A DNA stretch of 39,056 nucleotides from Ramlibacter sp. Its GTDB lineage: Bacteria; Pseudomonadota; Gammaproteobacteria; Burkholderiales; Burkholderiaceae_C. The notes under the pieces are model-generated. The model was not told the origin of the DNA. It searched no databases and saw nothing but the letters and a program-made list of their open reading frames with translations. The stretch lies in assembly GCA_021323335.1 (NCBI GenBank), contig JAJTCN010000012.1, positions 1 to 39,056 on the forward strand. Direction: 5' to 3'. This document shows, in pieces, positions 1 through 6,892 of this stretch (its first letter is position 1; each line of letters begins with the position of its first letter). Both the position numbers and the translations under genes were made by a program.

Positions 1-107
1 TCCGGCAGCGCGCGGCCCACGATCACGCTCATGGCGTAGTCGAGGTAGCTGCGCCGCATTTCCTCCTCGAGGCTGACGGGCAGGGTTTCTTTGGCGAAGG
101 AGGTCAT
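1..107 (-). CDS. gyrA: DNA gyrase subunit A, N-terminal fragment (partial)
   Basis: Only the first 35 codons are present; the gene runs off the left edge. The translation opens [20 protein letters not shown] and continues with [15 protein letters not shown], the highly conserved N-terminal segment of the GyrA subunit, which carries the DNA breakage-rejoining activity of the topoisomerase. The ATG is the reverse complement of bases 105-107. It diverges from the OmpA-family gene across a 227-nt intergenic region. The family assignment is secure from the [16 protein letters not shown] signature even though the active-site tyrosine lies outside the window. Confidence 0.96.
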   Translation of the reverse strand, partial: MTSFAKETLPVSLEEEMRRSYLDYAMSVIVGRALP

Positions 108-223
108 GGGGTCCGTCTGCGAGGCACGAAACCGATGATTTTACGTTTTTGGCGCCCTGTCTCGTCGGTGCAACAGAAGGGGCTATTGCGGTTTTGTCCT
201 ACGGAACCCCGGCGGCCCAGCCG

Positions 224-251
224 TTGATTGTGTAAGTGCGTATGGCACAAT
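224..251 (+). promoter_or_regulatory. Possible sigma-70 promoter of the OmpA-family gene
   Basis: TTGATT at 224-229 and CACAAT at 246-251 are separated by 16 nt, a passable -35/-10 pair for a vegetative promoter. A transcript from here would have a leader of about 75 nt. The match to consensus is only moderate. The rest of the 108-334 intergenic region shows no gene; an AGAGGAGA ribosome-binding site sits just before the ATG at 335. Confidence 0.3.
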
Positions 252-334
252 GCCCTCGACGTAACTGGTGAATTGGTCACTAAGGACGTAGTCTTGACGC
301 AGCGCAGCTGCGACTTTTCCCCAAGAGGAGAACC

Positions 335-985
335 ATGAAGAAACTGAATAAAGTAGCGCTGCTGTGCGTTTCAACCGCAGTGCTCGCAGGCTGCGGCGCG
401 ATGAGGCCTGCTTCCGTCGGCGCCGAGCCGGGCCGCGTCCAGGCTGCCAACGGCGGCAACGTGATCGACAACTGGCAGAACGGCACCGGCCAGTACGTGT
501 GGCGCAACGGCACGAACGAACTGTGCTGGCGCGATGCCAACTGGACCCCCGCCACCGCCGCCGTCGGCTGCGACGGCGCCCTGGTCCGTGCCGCGGCTGC
601 CCCGGCTCCGGCCCCCGTCGCCCGCCCGGCTCCGCCCCCGGCTGCTGCCCCGGCCCCCGCCCCGGCACCGGCTGCCCGTCCGCCGGCCCCGGCTCCCCAG
701 CCGCCCGCCGCGACCAAGGTGACCTACGCCGCCGACGCGTTCTTCGACTTCGACAAGTCCGTGCTCAAGCCGGAAGGCCGCGCCAAGCTGGACGACCTGG
801 TCGGCAAGATCCAGGGCATCAACCTCGAAGTGATCATCGCCGTGGGCCACACCGACTCCGTCGGCAACGACCCGTACAACCAGCGCCTGTCCGTGCGCCG
901 CGCCGAAGCCGTGAAGGCCTACCTGGTCACCAAGGGCATCGAGAAGAACCGCGTGTACACCGAAGGCAAGGGCGAGAAGCAGCCC
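335..985 (+). pseudogene. OmpA-family peptidoglycan-binding lipoprotein, 3' end missing
   Basis: The protein opens with a signal peptide ending in a lipobox, LAGC with Cys20, so it is probably an outer-membrane lipoprotein. Residues 41-82 hold a Trp/Cys-containing segment, 88-126 a Pro/Ala linker, and from about 130 an OmpA_C peptidoglycan-binding domain with FFDFDKS, GHTDSVG and the [13 protein letters not shown] motif that contacts diaminopimelate. The native sequence ends at KGEKQP (codon 217). Burkholderiales relatives normally continue for some two dozen residues ending in an NRRVEIEV-type strand; here that strand and the stop codon are absent. A strong AGAGGAG ribosome-binding site precedes the ATG. 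Either a real deletion or an assembly error removed the end. The family call is sure; the status as a broken gene is inference. Confidence 0.8.
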
Positions 986-1002
986 CGTCCGGGAAATGCA
1001 GC

Positions 1003-1030
1003 AAAAAGGCCCGCGCGAGCGGGCCTTTTT
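1003..1030 (+). terminator. Rho-independent terminator 1
   Basis: Perfect hairpin AAAAAGGCCCGC - GCGA - GCGGGCCTTTTT with a 12-bp stem including the A/T tails and a tetraloop. It lies just downstream of the truncated OmpA-family gene, where that gene's terminator is expected. It is symmetric, so it could act in both directions. Confidence 0.88.
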
Positions 1031-1042
1031 CGCAGCCTCCGC

Positions 1043-1070
1043 AAAGGGCCCGCGACAGCGGGCCTTTTTT
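1043..1070 (+). terminator. Rho-independent terminator 2 (tandem copy)
   Basis: A second hairpin with the same arms, GGCCCGC - GACA - GCGGGCC, followed by six T. It starts 12 nt after the first hairpin ends. The near-identical pair looks like a local duplication or a double-terminator arrangement before ubiG. Confidence 0.85.
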
Positions 1071-1111
1071 CATTTCGTGACGACCGATCCCGGCCACAAT
1101 CTGGCCCAGCC

Positions 1112-1819
1112 ATGAACGAAACCCTCAACGCCGATCCAGCGGAACTGGCCAAGTTCTCGGAAGTGGCCCACCGCTGGTGGGATCCGGACAGCGAGTTCGG
1201 GCCGCTGCACCAGATCAACCCGCTGCGCCTAGGCTGGATCGACGGCATCGCCGGCCTGGCCGGCAAGCGCGTGGTCGACATCGGTTGCGGCGGCGGCATC
1301 CTGTCGGACGCCATGGCCCGCAAGGGCGCCAGCGTGCTGGGCATCGACCTGGGCACCAAGTCGATCCGCGTCGCGCAACTGCACGCGCTGGAGGCCGGCA
1401 CGCCGAACGTGGAGTACCGCGAAACCAGCGCGGAGGCGCTGGCGGCCGAGCAGCCGGGCAGCTTCGACGTGGTGACCTGCATGGAGATGCTGGAGCACGT
1501 GCCGCGGCCCGAGTCGGTGGTGCAGGCCTGCGCCACGCTGGTCAAGCCGGGCGGCTGGGTGTTCTTCTCCACCATCAACCGCAACCCCAAGTCCTTCCTG
1601 TTCGCCATCGTCGGCGCGGAATACGTGCTGAACCTGCTGCCCCGGGGCACCCACGAATACCTGAAGTTCATCCGCCCGAGCGAGCTGGCGTCCTGGTGCC
1701 GGCTGGCCCGGCTGGACCTGCAGCGCACTGGCGGCATGGAATACAACCCGTTCACCCGGCGCTACTGGTTGTCGGGGGACACCGGCGTCAACTACCTGGC
1801 TGCGGCCCAGAGGCTGTGA
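1112..1819 (+). CDS. ubiG: Ubiquinone biosynthesis O-methyltransferase
   Basis: This 235-residue protein has the expected UbiG length. It carries out the two O-methylations of ubiquinone synthesis using S-adenosylmethionine. A Rossmann-type class I methyltransferase fold is indicated by motif [10 protein letters not shown] (54-62), the acidic GIDLG at the end of strand 2, and the UbiG-typical [13 protein letters not shown]-terminus and [11 protein letters not shown] segment. The ATG at 1112 is preferred because the family N-terminus begins there; no good ribosome-binding site precedes it. A CACAAT hexamer 11 nt upstream may be a -10 element giving a very short leader. It overlaps gph by one base (TGATG), so the two are probably translationally coupled. 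Confidence 0.95.
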   Translation: MNETLNADPAELAKFSEVAHRWWDPDSEFGPLHQINPLRLGWIDGIAGLAGKRVVDIGCGGGILSDAMARKGASVLGIDLGTKSIRVAQLHALEAGTPNVEYRETSAEALAAEQPGSFDVVTCMEMLEHVPRPESVVQACATLVKPGGWVFFSTINRNPKSFLFAIVGAEYVLNLLPRGTHEYLKFIRPSELASWCRLARLDLQRTGGMEYNPFTRRYWLSGDTGVNYLAAAQRL

Positions 1820-2496
1820 TGGCGAGCTTCGACACCGTCAAGGGCGTCCTGTTCGACCTGGACGGCACGCTGATCGACAGCGCGCCCGACCTGGGCGCCG
1901 CCGCCGACAAGATGCGCACGGACCGCGGCCTGTCCTCGCTGCCGCTGGAGCTCTACCGGCCGATGGCCGGTGCCGGCGCGCGCGGCATGCTGGGCGTCGC
2001 CTTCGGCATCGGCCCCGAGCACGCCGAGTTCCCCGCGCTGCGCGAGGAGTTCTTCCGCAACTACGAGCGCTGCATGACCCAGCGCACGCTGGTGTTCGAC
2101 GGGGTGGCGCAGCTGATCGCGTCGCTGGTGGAGCGGGACATCCCCTGGGGCGTGGTCACCAACAAGGCCATGCGCTTCACGGCCCCGCTGACCAAGGGGA
2201 TGCCGCTGTTCGCCTCGGCCCGGGCCGTGGTGGGCGGGGACTCCACGCCGTATGCCAAGCCGCACCCGGCGCCGCTGCTGGAGGCGGCGCGGCAGCTCAA
2301 GGTGCAGCCGATCCAGTGCGTCTACGTGGGTGACGACGTGCGCGACGTCCAGGCGGGCCGCGCGGCCGGCATGGGCACCGTGGCGGCCACCTATGGCTAC
2401 CTCGGCAGCACCAACGTGCGGGAGTGGGGCGCCGATACCCACATCGAAACCCCGCTTGCGCTGCTGCCCCTCTTGAATTTCAGGCGGGTGGCGTAA
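1819..2496 (+). CDS. gph: Phosphoglycolate phosphatase (HAD family)
   Basis: A 225-residue HAD hydrolase that dephosphorylates 2-phosphoglycolate, a salvage and repair reaction. Motif I is VLFDLDGTLID with nucleophile Asp13 and acid/base Asp15; motif II is the Thr of GVVTNK; motif III is the Lys in YAKPHPAPL; motif IV is VYVGDDVRD. The cap after motif I matches the Gph/PGP group. The start overlaps the ubiG stop by one base, and the ubiG-gph pair is a conserved arrangement in Burkholderiales. Some members of this group in the same position are annotated as N-acetylmuramic acid 6-phosphate phosphatase (MupP), which the motifs alone do not exclude. Confidence 0.88.
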   Translation: MASFDTVKGVLFDLDGTLIDSAPDLGAAADKMRTDRGLSSLPLELYRPMAGAGARGMLGVAFGIGPEHAEFPALREEFFRNYERCMTQRTLVFDGVAQLIASLVERDIPWGVVTNKAMRFTAPLTKGMPLFASARAVVGGDSTPYAKPHPAPLLEAARQLKVQPIQCVYVGDDVRDVQAGRAAGMGTVAATYGYLGSTNVREWGADTHIETPLALLPLLNFRRVA

Positions 2497-2509
2497 GATA
2501 GGTCTTCCT

Positions 2510-2883
2510 GGGGCTGCACCGGTTTCGACGTGGGTTCGGACGCGCAGCAGGGCATGTCGAGGATCAGTCACCTCGTAAATCCATCTGAAAAAAACCAACT
2601 GCGAACGACTCTTCGTACGCCCTCGCCGCCTAATCAGCGGTGAGCCTTGCAACAGTCGGCCGATGGGCTGGGCAAAGGGAGCAATCCCCTAGCTGCAAGG
2701 TTATCTACATTGGCTGGCCCCCCTCCGGGTACCTTGGGGGAGGGCGAGAAAATAGGGTGCTGGCTGGACGGATAGCGTGCGACTGCGCGATCCGTTTGGC
2801 GAGATCCAAAACAGATCGCTAAGCATGTAGAACTGTTCGTTGAAGGCTTGCGGACGCGGGTTCAATTCCCGCCAGCTCCACCA
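2510..2883 (+). ncRNA. ssrA: Transfer-messenger RNA (tmRNA)
   Basis: A 374-nt tmRNA that rescues stalled ribosomes. The 5' end GGGGCTGCACCGGTTTCGAC pairs over 7 bp with CAGCTCC near the 3' end to form the tRNA-Ala-like acceptor stem, followed by encoded ACCA (2880-2883). The T arm GGTTCAATTCCCGCC is intact. The tag reading frame at 2601-2633 reads ANDSSYALAA followed by TAA, ending in the usual degradation signal ALAA. A terminator follows within 10 nt. It sits 13 nt after gph. Short open frames within it are not genes. Confidence 0.97.
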
Positions 2884-2892
2884 CCACAAGGC

Positions 2893-2925
2893 AAAGGCCG
2901 TCCCCCTCGCGGGAGACGGCCTTTT
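2893..2925 (+). terminator. Rho-independent terminator of ssrA
   Basis: AAAGGCCGTC pairs with GACGGCCTTT, with a CCC/GGG extension around a short loop, and ends in TTTT. It follows the tmRNA directly and faces the stop codon of the convergent gene at 2949, so it may serve both. Confidence 0.85.
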
Positions 2926-2948
2926 GCATGGCGGATCGCCGCCGTCGT

Positions 2949-3371
2949 TCAGTGCTGGTGGCCGCGCTGGCCGCCCATGCCCATGCCCGCGCCGCGCTCC
3001 GGCAGGGTGATGCCCTTCTCCTTGGCGCGCTTCTCCATCTCGGCGCGGTTCGCCGTCGCGAGCGCCTGGCGCTCCTCGGGCGTGGCCGCGGCCTGCATCT
3101 TCTCGCGCATCGCGGTGCGCTCCTCGGGCGTCATGAGCTGCTGGCCCGCGCCCATGCCGCCGCCGCCGTGACCCTGCATCTGGCCTTTGCCATGCATGCC
3201 GCCCATGGATCCATGCATCCCGCCCTTGCCGCCATGCATGCCGCCGTGGCCGCCCTGCATGCCTTCGCCCATGCCTTGGCCCATGCCGCCGTGCGCGCCG
3301 GCGACGGATGCCGCCAGGGCCAGGCCGAGGACTGCAATGGCGCCGAGGGCTGTTCTGAGATACCGTGTCAT
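2949..3371 (-). CDS. Secreted Gly/Met/His-rich protein with Spy/CpxP-like tail
   Basis: A 140-residue protein of unknown function. Residues 1-25 form a signal peptide (TALGAIAVLGLALAASVAGA) sending it to the periplasm. Residues 26-75 are a low-complexity run of GGM, GMH and GQM units rich in Gly, Met and His, a composition common in proteins that bind soft metals such as copper. The tail is charged and helical with two TPEER repeats (MTPEERTAMR, ATPEERQALA), reminiscent of the LTxxQ motif of Spy/CpxP periplasmic stress proteins. The start at 3371 follows a GAAGGA ribosome-binding site; the frame extends further upstream but loses the signal peptide. It diverges from a two-component system, suggesting it is a target or accessory of it. 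Metal binding is inference. Confidence 0.8.
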   Translation of the reverse strand: MTRYLRTALGAIAVLGLALAASVAGAHGGMGQGMGEGMQGGHGGMHGGKGGMHGSMGGMHGKGQMQGHGGGGMGAGQQLMTPEERTAMREKMQAAATPEERQALATANRAEMEKRAKEKGITLPERGAGMGMGGQRGHQH

Positions 3372-3455
3372 CGTGAGTTCCTTCAAGTGGTTGGGGAGTG
3401 CATGCATCAGAGCACCGGCGGCGCGGCGGCATGTGTCGGTCGTCCCTCGTTTTGT

Positions 3456-3494
3456 ATCGCCACCTTGCACCGGGCCGCGCTGCAAGGCGGCGAT
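3456..3494. promoter_or_regulatory. Long inverted repeat between divergent genes (candidate operator)
   Basis: ATCGCCACCTTGCA at 3456-3469 is the reverse complement of TGCAAGGCGGCGAT at 3481-3494 except for one base, with an 11-nt spacer. The arms lie in the 170-nt region between the Gly/Met/His-rich gene and the response regulator gene, 48 nt before the latter's ATG. It could be an operator for the OmpR-type regulator or a hairpin in its leader. It has no T run, so it is not a standard terminator. Confidence 0.5.
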
Positions 3495-3541
3495 GCATTT
3501 CTCGCGCGGAAGATGAGGCCGCCGCGGCCACCATCGGCCCC

Positions 3542-4267
3542 ATGAACGCGCCCCGCGAACACCTCCTGGTCGTCGACGACGACGCGGAGATCCGCCAGCT
3601 GCTGGCGACCTACCTGCAGGACAACGGCTACCGCGTGACGGCCGTGGCGGATGGCCGCGCCATGCGCGCCGCCATGGCCGCCGGCGACCCGGACCTGGTC
3701 ATCCTGGACGTGATGCTGCCGGGCGAGGATGGCATCAGCCTGTGCCGGTCGCTGCGCACCCGCTCGGAGGTGCCGGTGATCATGCTCACCGCGCGCGGCG
3801 AGGAGACCGACCGCATCGTCGGCCTGGAGGTCGGCGCGGACGACTACCTGCCCAAGCCGTTCAGCCCGCGCGAGCTGCTAGCGCGCGTCAAAAGCGTGCT
3901 GCGCCGGGCCAAGGCCCTGCCGGCCAACCTGCGCCGCCGGGAAGGCCGGCTGTTCCGCTTCGCCGGCTGGCAGCTCGATGCCGTGACCCGCAACCTCACC
4001 GCCCCGGACGGCGTGGTGGTGCCCCTGGGCGCCACCGAATTCAGGCTGCTGCGCGCGCTGCTGGACCACCCCGGCCGCGTGCTCACGCGCGACCAGCTGA
4101 TCGACCTGATGCTGTCGCGCGATGCCGGCCCGTTCGACCGCGCGCTCGACGTGCAGGTCAGCCGCCTGCGGCAGCGGCTGCGCGAGGACGCGCGCGAGCC
4201 GGCCATCATCAAGACGGTGCGGGGCCAGGGCTACGTGCTGGCCGCCGCGGTGGAGACCGAGGGCTGA
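3542..4267 (+). CDS. OmpR-family response regulator
   Basis: A 241-residue two-domain regulator. The receiver domain (1-120) has the acidic pocket Asp12-Asp14, phospho-acceptor Asp56 in VILDVMLPG, Thr83 and Lys105 in the KPF motif. The C-terminal winged helix (about 131-236) shows GATEFRLLRALLDHPGRVLTRDQL and the closing IKTVRGQGYVL typical of OmpR/PhoB DNA-binding domains. It overlaps the kinase gene by one base (TGATG), so they form a translationally coupled pair. The regulated genes are not known; the divergent secreted protein and the inverted repeat upstream make that gene a likely target. The ATG at 3542 is chosen because the receiver domain begins immediately after it. Confidence 0.93.
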   Translation: MNAPREHLLVVDDDAEIRQLLATYLQDNGYRVTAVADGRAMRAAMAAGDPDLVILDVMLPGEDGISLCRSLRTRSEVPVIMLTARGEETDRIVGLEVGADDYLPKPFSPRELLARVKSVLRRAKALPANLRRREGRLFRFAGWQLDAVTRNLTAPDGVVVPLGATEFRLLRALLDHPGRVLTRDQLIDLMLSRDAGPFDRALDVQVSRLRQRLREDAREPAIIKTVRGQGYVLAAAVETEG

Positions 4268-5688
4268 TGCGCTGGCTGCCGCGCTCCCTGTTCAGCCGGC
4301 TGGTGCTGGTGCTGCTGGCGGGCCTGTTCGTCGCGCAGCTGGTGAGTTTCGCCATCCACATGCAGGAGCGCGGCGAGCTGCTGCTGCGCGCGGGCGGCGT
4401 CCAGTCCGCCCAGCGCATCGCCGACGTCGTGCGGCTGCTGGAGTCCTCGGACGCGGGCGGCCGCCGCGCCATCGCCAAGGTGCTGGCCGAGCCGCCGCTG
4501 GTGGTCCGGCTCGACCGCCCCCTGCTGGCGCCCGCCGACGCGGCGAGCGGTTCGCGCTCGGCGCTGTTCGCCACCCTGATCCGCCGCGCCCTGGACGATG
4601 CGTGGAAGGTGGAGGCGGTGTCGGTCGACGCCGCGGGTGAGCCGGCATGGCCTCCGCATGGCCGCGGTGCCTATCGGCCCGGCTGGATGCGCGGCCACGC
4701 CGGCCTCGACCCCGGCCCCATGCGCATGGGGCCGCCTCCCGGGCTGGCGTTCGTCGCGCAGGTGCGCCTGAAGGACGGCACGCTCGCCACCTTCGAAGCC
4801 CGGCAGGCGGAGCCCGCTGCCGGCTGGCCGTACCGCCTGCTGGCGAGCCTGGCCGTGCTGCTGGCCGCGGTGTTGGCGGTTTCGCTGCTGGCCGTGCGCT
4901 GGACCACCCGGCCGCTCAAGGCGCTCGCGGATGCGGCCGACGACCTGGGGCGCAACATCCACCGCCCGCCGATGGAGGAGTCCGGGCCGATCGAGGTCGC
5001 GCGGGCGGCCCGCGCCTTCAACACCATGCAGGCCCGGCTGGTCGCCTACCTGCGGGAGCGCGCCAGCGTGCTCGCCGCCATGTCGCACGACCTGAAGACG
5101 CCGGTCACCCGCCTGCGGCTGCGCGCCGAACTGCTGCCGGATGCGGAGTTGCGGCGCAAGTTCACCCAGGACCTGCAGGAGATGGAGACGATGGTGGCGG
5201 CCACCCTGGACTACCTGCGCGGCGGACAGGGCGGGGAGGCCGTCCAGCCCGTGGACATGCGGGCCTTGCTGGAGAGCGTGCAGGCGGACGTGGCCGAGAC
5301 CGGGGGCGAAGTGGCGCTGTCGGGACGTCCGGAGGCGCCTTACCCGGGCCAGCCCAATGCGCTCAAGCGCTGCATCCGCAACCTGGTCGAGAACGCCGTG
5401 AAGTACGGCCGGCGCGCATTCGTCGAGGTGCAGGACGGCGACGCGGAGCTGCGGATCCTGGTGCGGGACGAGGGTCCCGGCCTGCCCCCCGAAGAACTCT
5501 CGCGTGTCTTCGAACCCTTCCACCGGGCGGAGCCGTCCCGCAATCGCGACACGGGCGGCACCGGCCTGGGGCTCACCATCGCCCGGGGCATCGCCGAGGC
5601 GCACGGCGGCCGGCTGACCCTGCACAACCGGGTCGAGGGAGGACTGGAGGCTCGCCTGGTGCTGCCGCGGGGGCAGCAGGCCGTTTGA
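4267..5688 (+). CDS. Sensor histidine kinase, EnvZ-like
   Basis: A 473-residue membrane kinase, partner of the preceding regulator. It has two transmembrane segments (about 8-30 and 190-212) enclosing a periplasmic domain, a HAMP linker (212-262), a dimerisation/phospho-acceptor helix with His274 in AAMSHDLKTPVTRLRLRAELL-type context, and an ATPase domain with N box NLVENAVKYG (372 on), G1 DEGPG (401-405) and G2 GTGLGL (432-437). The H box SHDLKTPVTRLRLR resembles EnvZ-type kinases. An unusual periplasmic stretch, residues 128-160, is rich in Gly, Pro, His and Met, matching the composition of the divergently encoded secreted protein. This suggests sensing of a metal or of that protein, but this is inference. 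Confidence 0.92.
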   Translation: MRWLPRSLFSRLVLVLLAGLFVAQLVSFAIHMQERGELLLRAGGVQSAQRIADVVRLLESSDAGGRRAIAKVLAEPPLVVRLDRPLLAPADAASGSRSALFATLIRRALDDAWKVEAVSVDAAGEPAWPPHGRGAYRPGWMRGHAGLDPGPMRMGPPPGLAFVAQVRLKDGTLATFEARQAEPAAGWPYRLLASLAVLLAAVLAVSLLAVRWTTRPLKALADAADDLGRNIHRPPMEESGPIEVARAARAFNTMQARLVAYLRERASVLAAMSHDLKTPVTRLRLRAELLPDAELRRKFTQDLQEMETMVAATLDYLRGGQGGEAVQPVDMRALLESVQADVAETGGEVALSGRPEAPYPGQPNALKRCIRNLVENAVKYGRRAFVEVQDGDAELRILVRDEGPGLPPEELSRVFEPFHRAEPSRNRDTGGTGLGLTIARGIAEAHGGRLTLHNRVEGGLEARLVLPRGQQAV

Positions 5689-5691
5689 AAG

Positions 5692-6111
5692 TCAGGGGCG
5701 CGTGAAGACGCTGTCGTAGTGGCTGGCAGTGGCCGGCGGGGCAACCTGGGCGAAGCCGCTGGAGTTCATGCGCGCGGTGAAAACCAGGGCTTCACCCATG
5801 TCCCACAGCCACACTTCCCGATACACGTGGCCGGATTCATTGAGGACAGCCACCGCATAGGCAGGGAATCCGGGAGTCCGTGCCGGGGGCAGCCCGTCGA
5901 GCAACTGCACGACTTGCAGGTCGTCCGATCGCCTGTCGCTGTCCGGCACGAGCCGGGTCCGGGGAAGGGGAGTGTCGTCTTTCTGTTCCCCGCGCGCGCT
6001 GGAGGGGGGCTCACTGTCGAACCAGACGCCGAAAGGGGTGGCGGCGCGCGGACGGGTGGGAGGGAAGCGAAACTCAGCGTCCATCGTGTTGGTAAAGTTG
6101 TGCTGCCCCAT
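5692..6111 (-). CDS. Small protein of unknown function
   Basis: A 139-residue protein I do not recognise. The C-terminal half (LQVVQLLDGLPPARTPGFPA, then AYAVAVLNESGHVYREVWLWDMG) has the composition of a folded cytoplasmic protein and looks real, while the overlapping plus-strand frame is rich in Gly and Arg and looks like a shadow. No signal peptide or membrane segment is seen. It converges on the histidine kinase gene, with 3 nt between stops, and diverges from the PAS regulator. The start is uncertain: ATG at 6111, ATG at 6084 (reading MDAEFRFPPTR) or GTG at 6120; none has a clear ribosome-binding site. Confidence 0.55.
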   Translation of the reverse strand: MGQHNFTNTMDAEFRFPPTRPRAATPFGVWFDSEPPSSARGEQKDDTPLPRTRLVPDSDRRSDDLQVVQLLDGLPPARTPGFPAYAVAVLNESGHVYREVWLWDMGEALVFTARMNSSGFAQVAPPATASHYDSVFTRP

Positions 6112-6189
6112 CCTAAGCACAATGCCCGGCAGTCATCTGAGCAACTCTGAGCGCATGCCGTATCCCGATCGGTTCCCGTCCCCCACGCC

Positions 6190-6882
6190 ATGAAGTCAAC
6201 CGACCCGGACATCTCGGACTTGCTGCTGGACGCGATCTGCACGGTCGATCCGCAGGGCAACTTCCTGTCCATCCGCGGCGCGTGCGAAGCCATCTTCGGC
6301 TACCGGCCGGAAGAGATGGTGGGCAAGCCGATGATCGGGTTCGTGTGGGAGCCCGACCGCCCGCGCACCCTGCAGGCGGTCCAGCGGGTCATGGACGGAT
6401 ACCTGCAGCGCCATTTCGAGAACCGCTACGTGCGCAAGGACGGCCGCCTCGTCCACATCATGTGGTCGGCGCGCTGGTCGCCGGAAGACAACATGCGGGT
6501 GGCGGTGGCACGCGACGTCACCCGGCGCCGCGATTCCCAGGACATGGCGGAAACCCTCGACGTCGACGGGACCGCGGCGCGCTGGAAGCTGTGCGCGTCG
6601 CCGCCGCGCCTGATCCCTCCCGGGCTGTCGGCGATCCCGCTCTCGGCGCAGGACTACACGGTGCTGCGGGCGCTCGCGCGGGACGTGCCCTGCGTCAGCC
6701 GCAAAGACATCGTCGAGGCGCTCGGGGAAGACTATCTCCAGTACGACCAGCGCAGGCTGGACACGCAGATGCGCAGGCTCCGGCGAAAGGTCGAGGAGGC
6801 CTCGGGCCTGAAGCTGCCCGTGGCCACCTTGCGGGGGGCCGGGTTCCGCTTCTACCAGCCCATCGACGTGATCGTCGAGTGA
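6190..6882 (+). CDS. PAS domain / winged-helix transcriptional regulator
   Basis: A 230-residue protein with an uncommon layout. Residues 8-112 form a PAS domain (LLLDAICTVDPQGNFLSIRG, ending in VAVARDVTRRRDSQ), a sensor fold that binds ligands or cofactors. Residues about 145-225 match the OmpR/PhoB winged-helix DNA-binding fold (LSAQDYTVLRALARD, DTQMRRLRRKVEEASG and the closing VATLRGAGFRFYQP). No receiver domain, kinase domain or membrane segment is present, so it looks like a one-component cytoplasmic regulator. CACAAT at 6118-6123, 66 nt upstream, may be its -10 element. It converges on operon A with 10 nt between stops. Its targets are unknown. Confidence 0.82.
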   Translation: MKSTDPDISDLLLDAICTVDPQGNFLSIRGACEAIFGYRPEEMVGKPMIGFVWEPDRPRTLQAVQRVMDGYLQRHFENRYVRKDGRLVHIMWSARWSPEDNMRVAVARDVTRRRDSQDMAETLDVDGTAARWKLCASPPRLIPPGLSAIPLSAQDYTVLRALARDVPCVSRKDIVEALGEDYLQYDQRRLDTQMRRLRRKVEEASGLKLPVATLRGAGFRFYQPIDVIVE

Positions 6883-6892
6883 CCCTGGGGGA

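Larger units (their letters stand above)
335..1819 (+). other. Continuous open frame joining truncated OmpA-family gene to ubiG
   Basis: Because the OmpA-family stop codon is missing, the frame stays open for 494 codons, through two terminator hairpins translated as a basic linker (codons 218-259), into ubiG, whose own ATG is codon 260. An automatic caller may report one OmpA-UbiG fusion protein. I regard the two genes as separate: the hairpins between them should stop transcription, the linker is translated terminator sequence, and UbiG is complete from its own start. A lipoprotein fused to a cytoplasmic ubiquinone methyltransferase would make little biological sense. Confidence 0.6.

Noticed and set aside
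590..715. CCG/GCC-rich repeats as a minisatellite
   Set aside because: They encode the Pro/Ala linker of the OmpA-family protein, which is normal for the family.
335..1819. A genuine OmpA-UbiG fusion protein
   Set aside because: The linker is translated terminator sequence and the two parts act in different compartments; a deletion or assembly fault is more likely.
2640..2822. Short open frame inside the tmRNA
   Set aside because: Lies wholly within the structured tmRNA; only the tag frame is translated.
2824..2883. tRNA-like 3' half with T arm and CCA
   Set aside because: It is the tRNA-like domain of tmRNA, not a separate tRNA gene.
3160..3300. Repeated ATG/CAT-rich GC stretch as a possible DNA repeat array
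   Set aside because: It is the coding sequence of GGM/GMH units in the secreted protein; no regular spacers, so not a CRISPR or satellite.
5719..6150. Plus-strand frame opposite the small unknown gene
   Set aside because: Gly/Arg-rich without a hydrophobic core; the minus-strand frame has a more natural protein composition. Some doubt remains.
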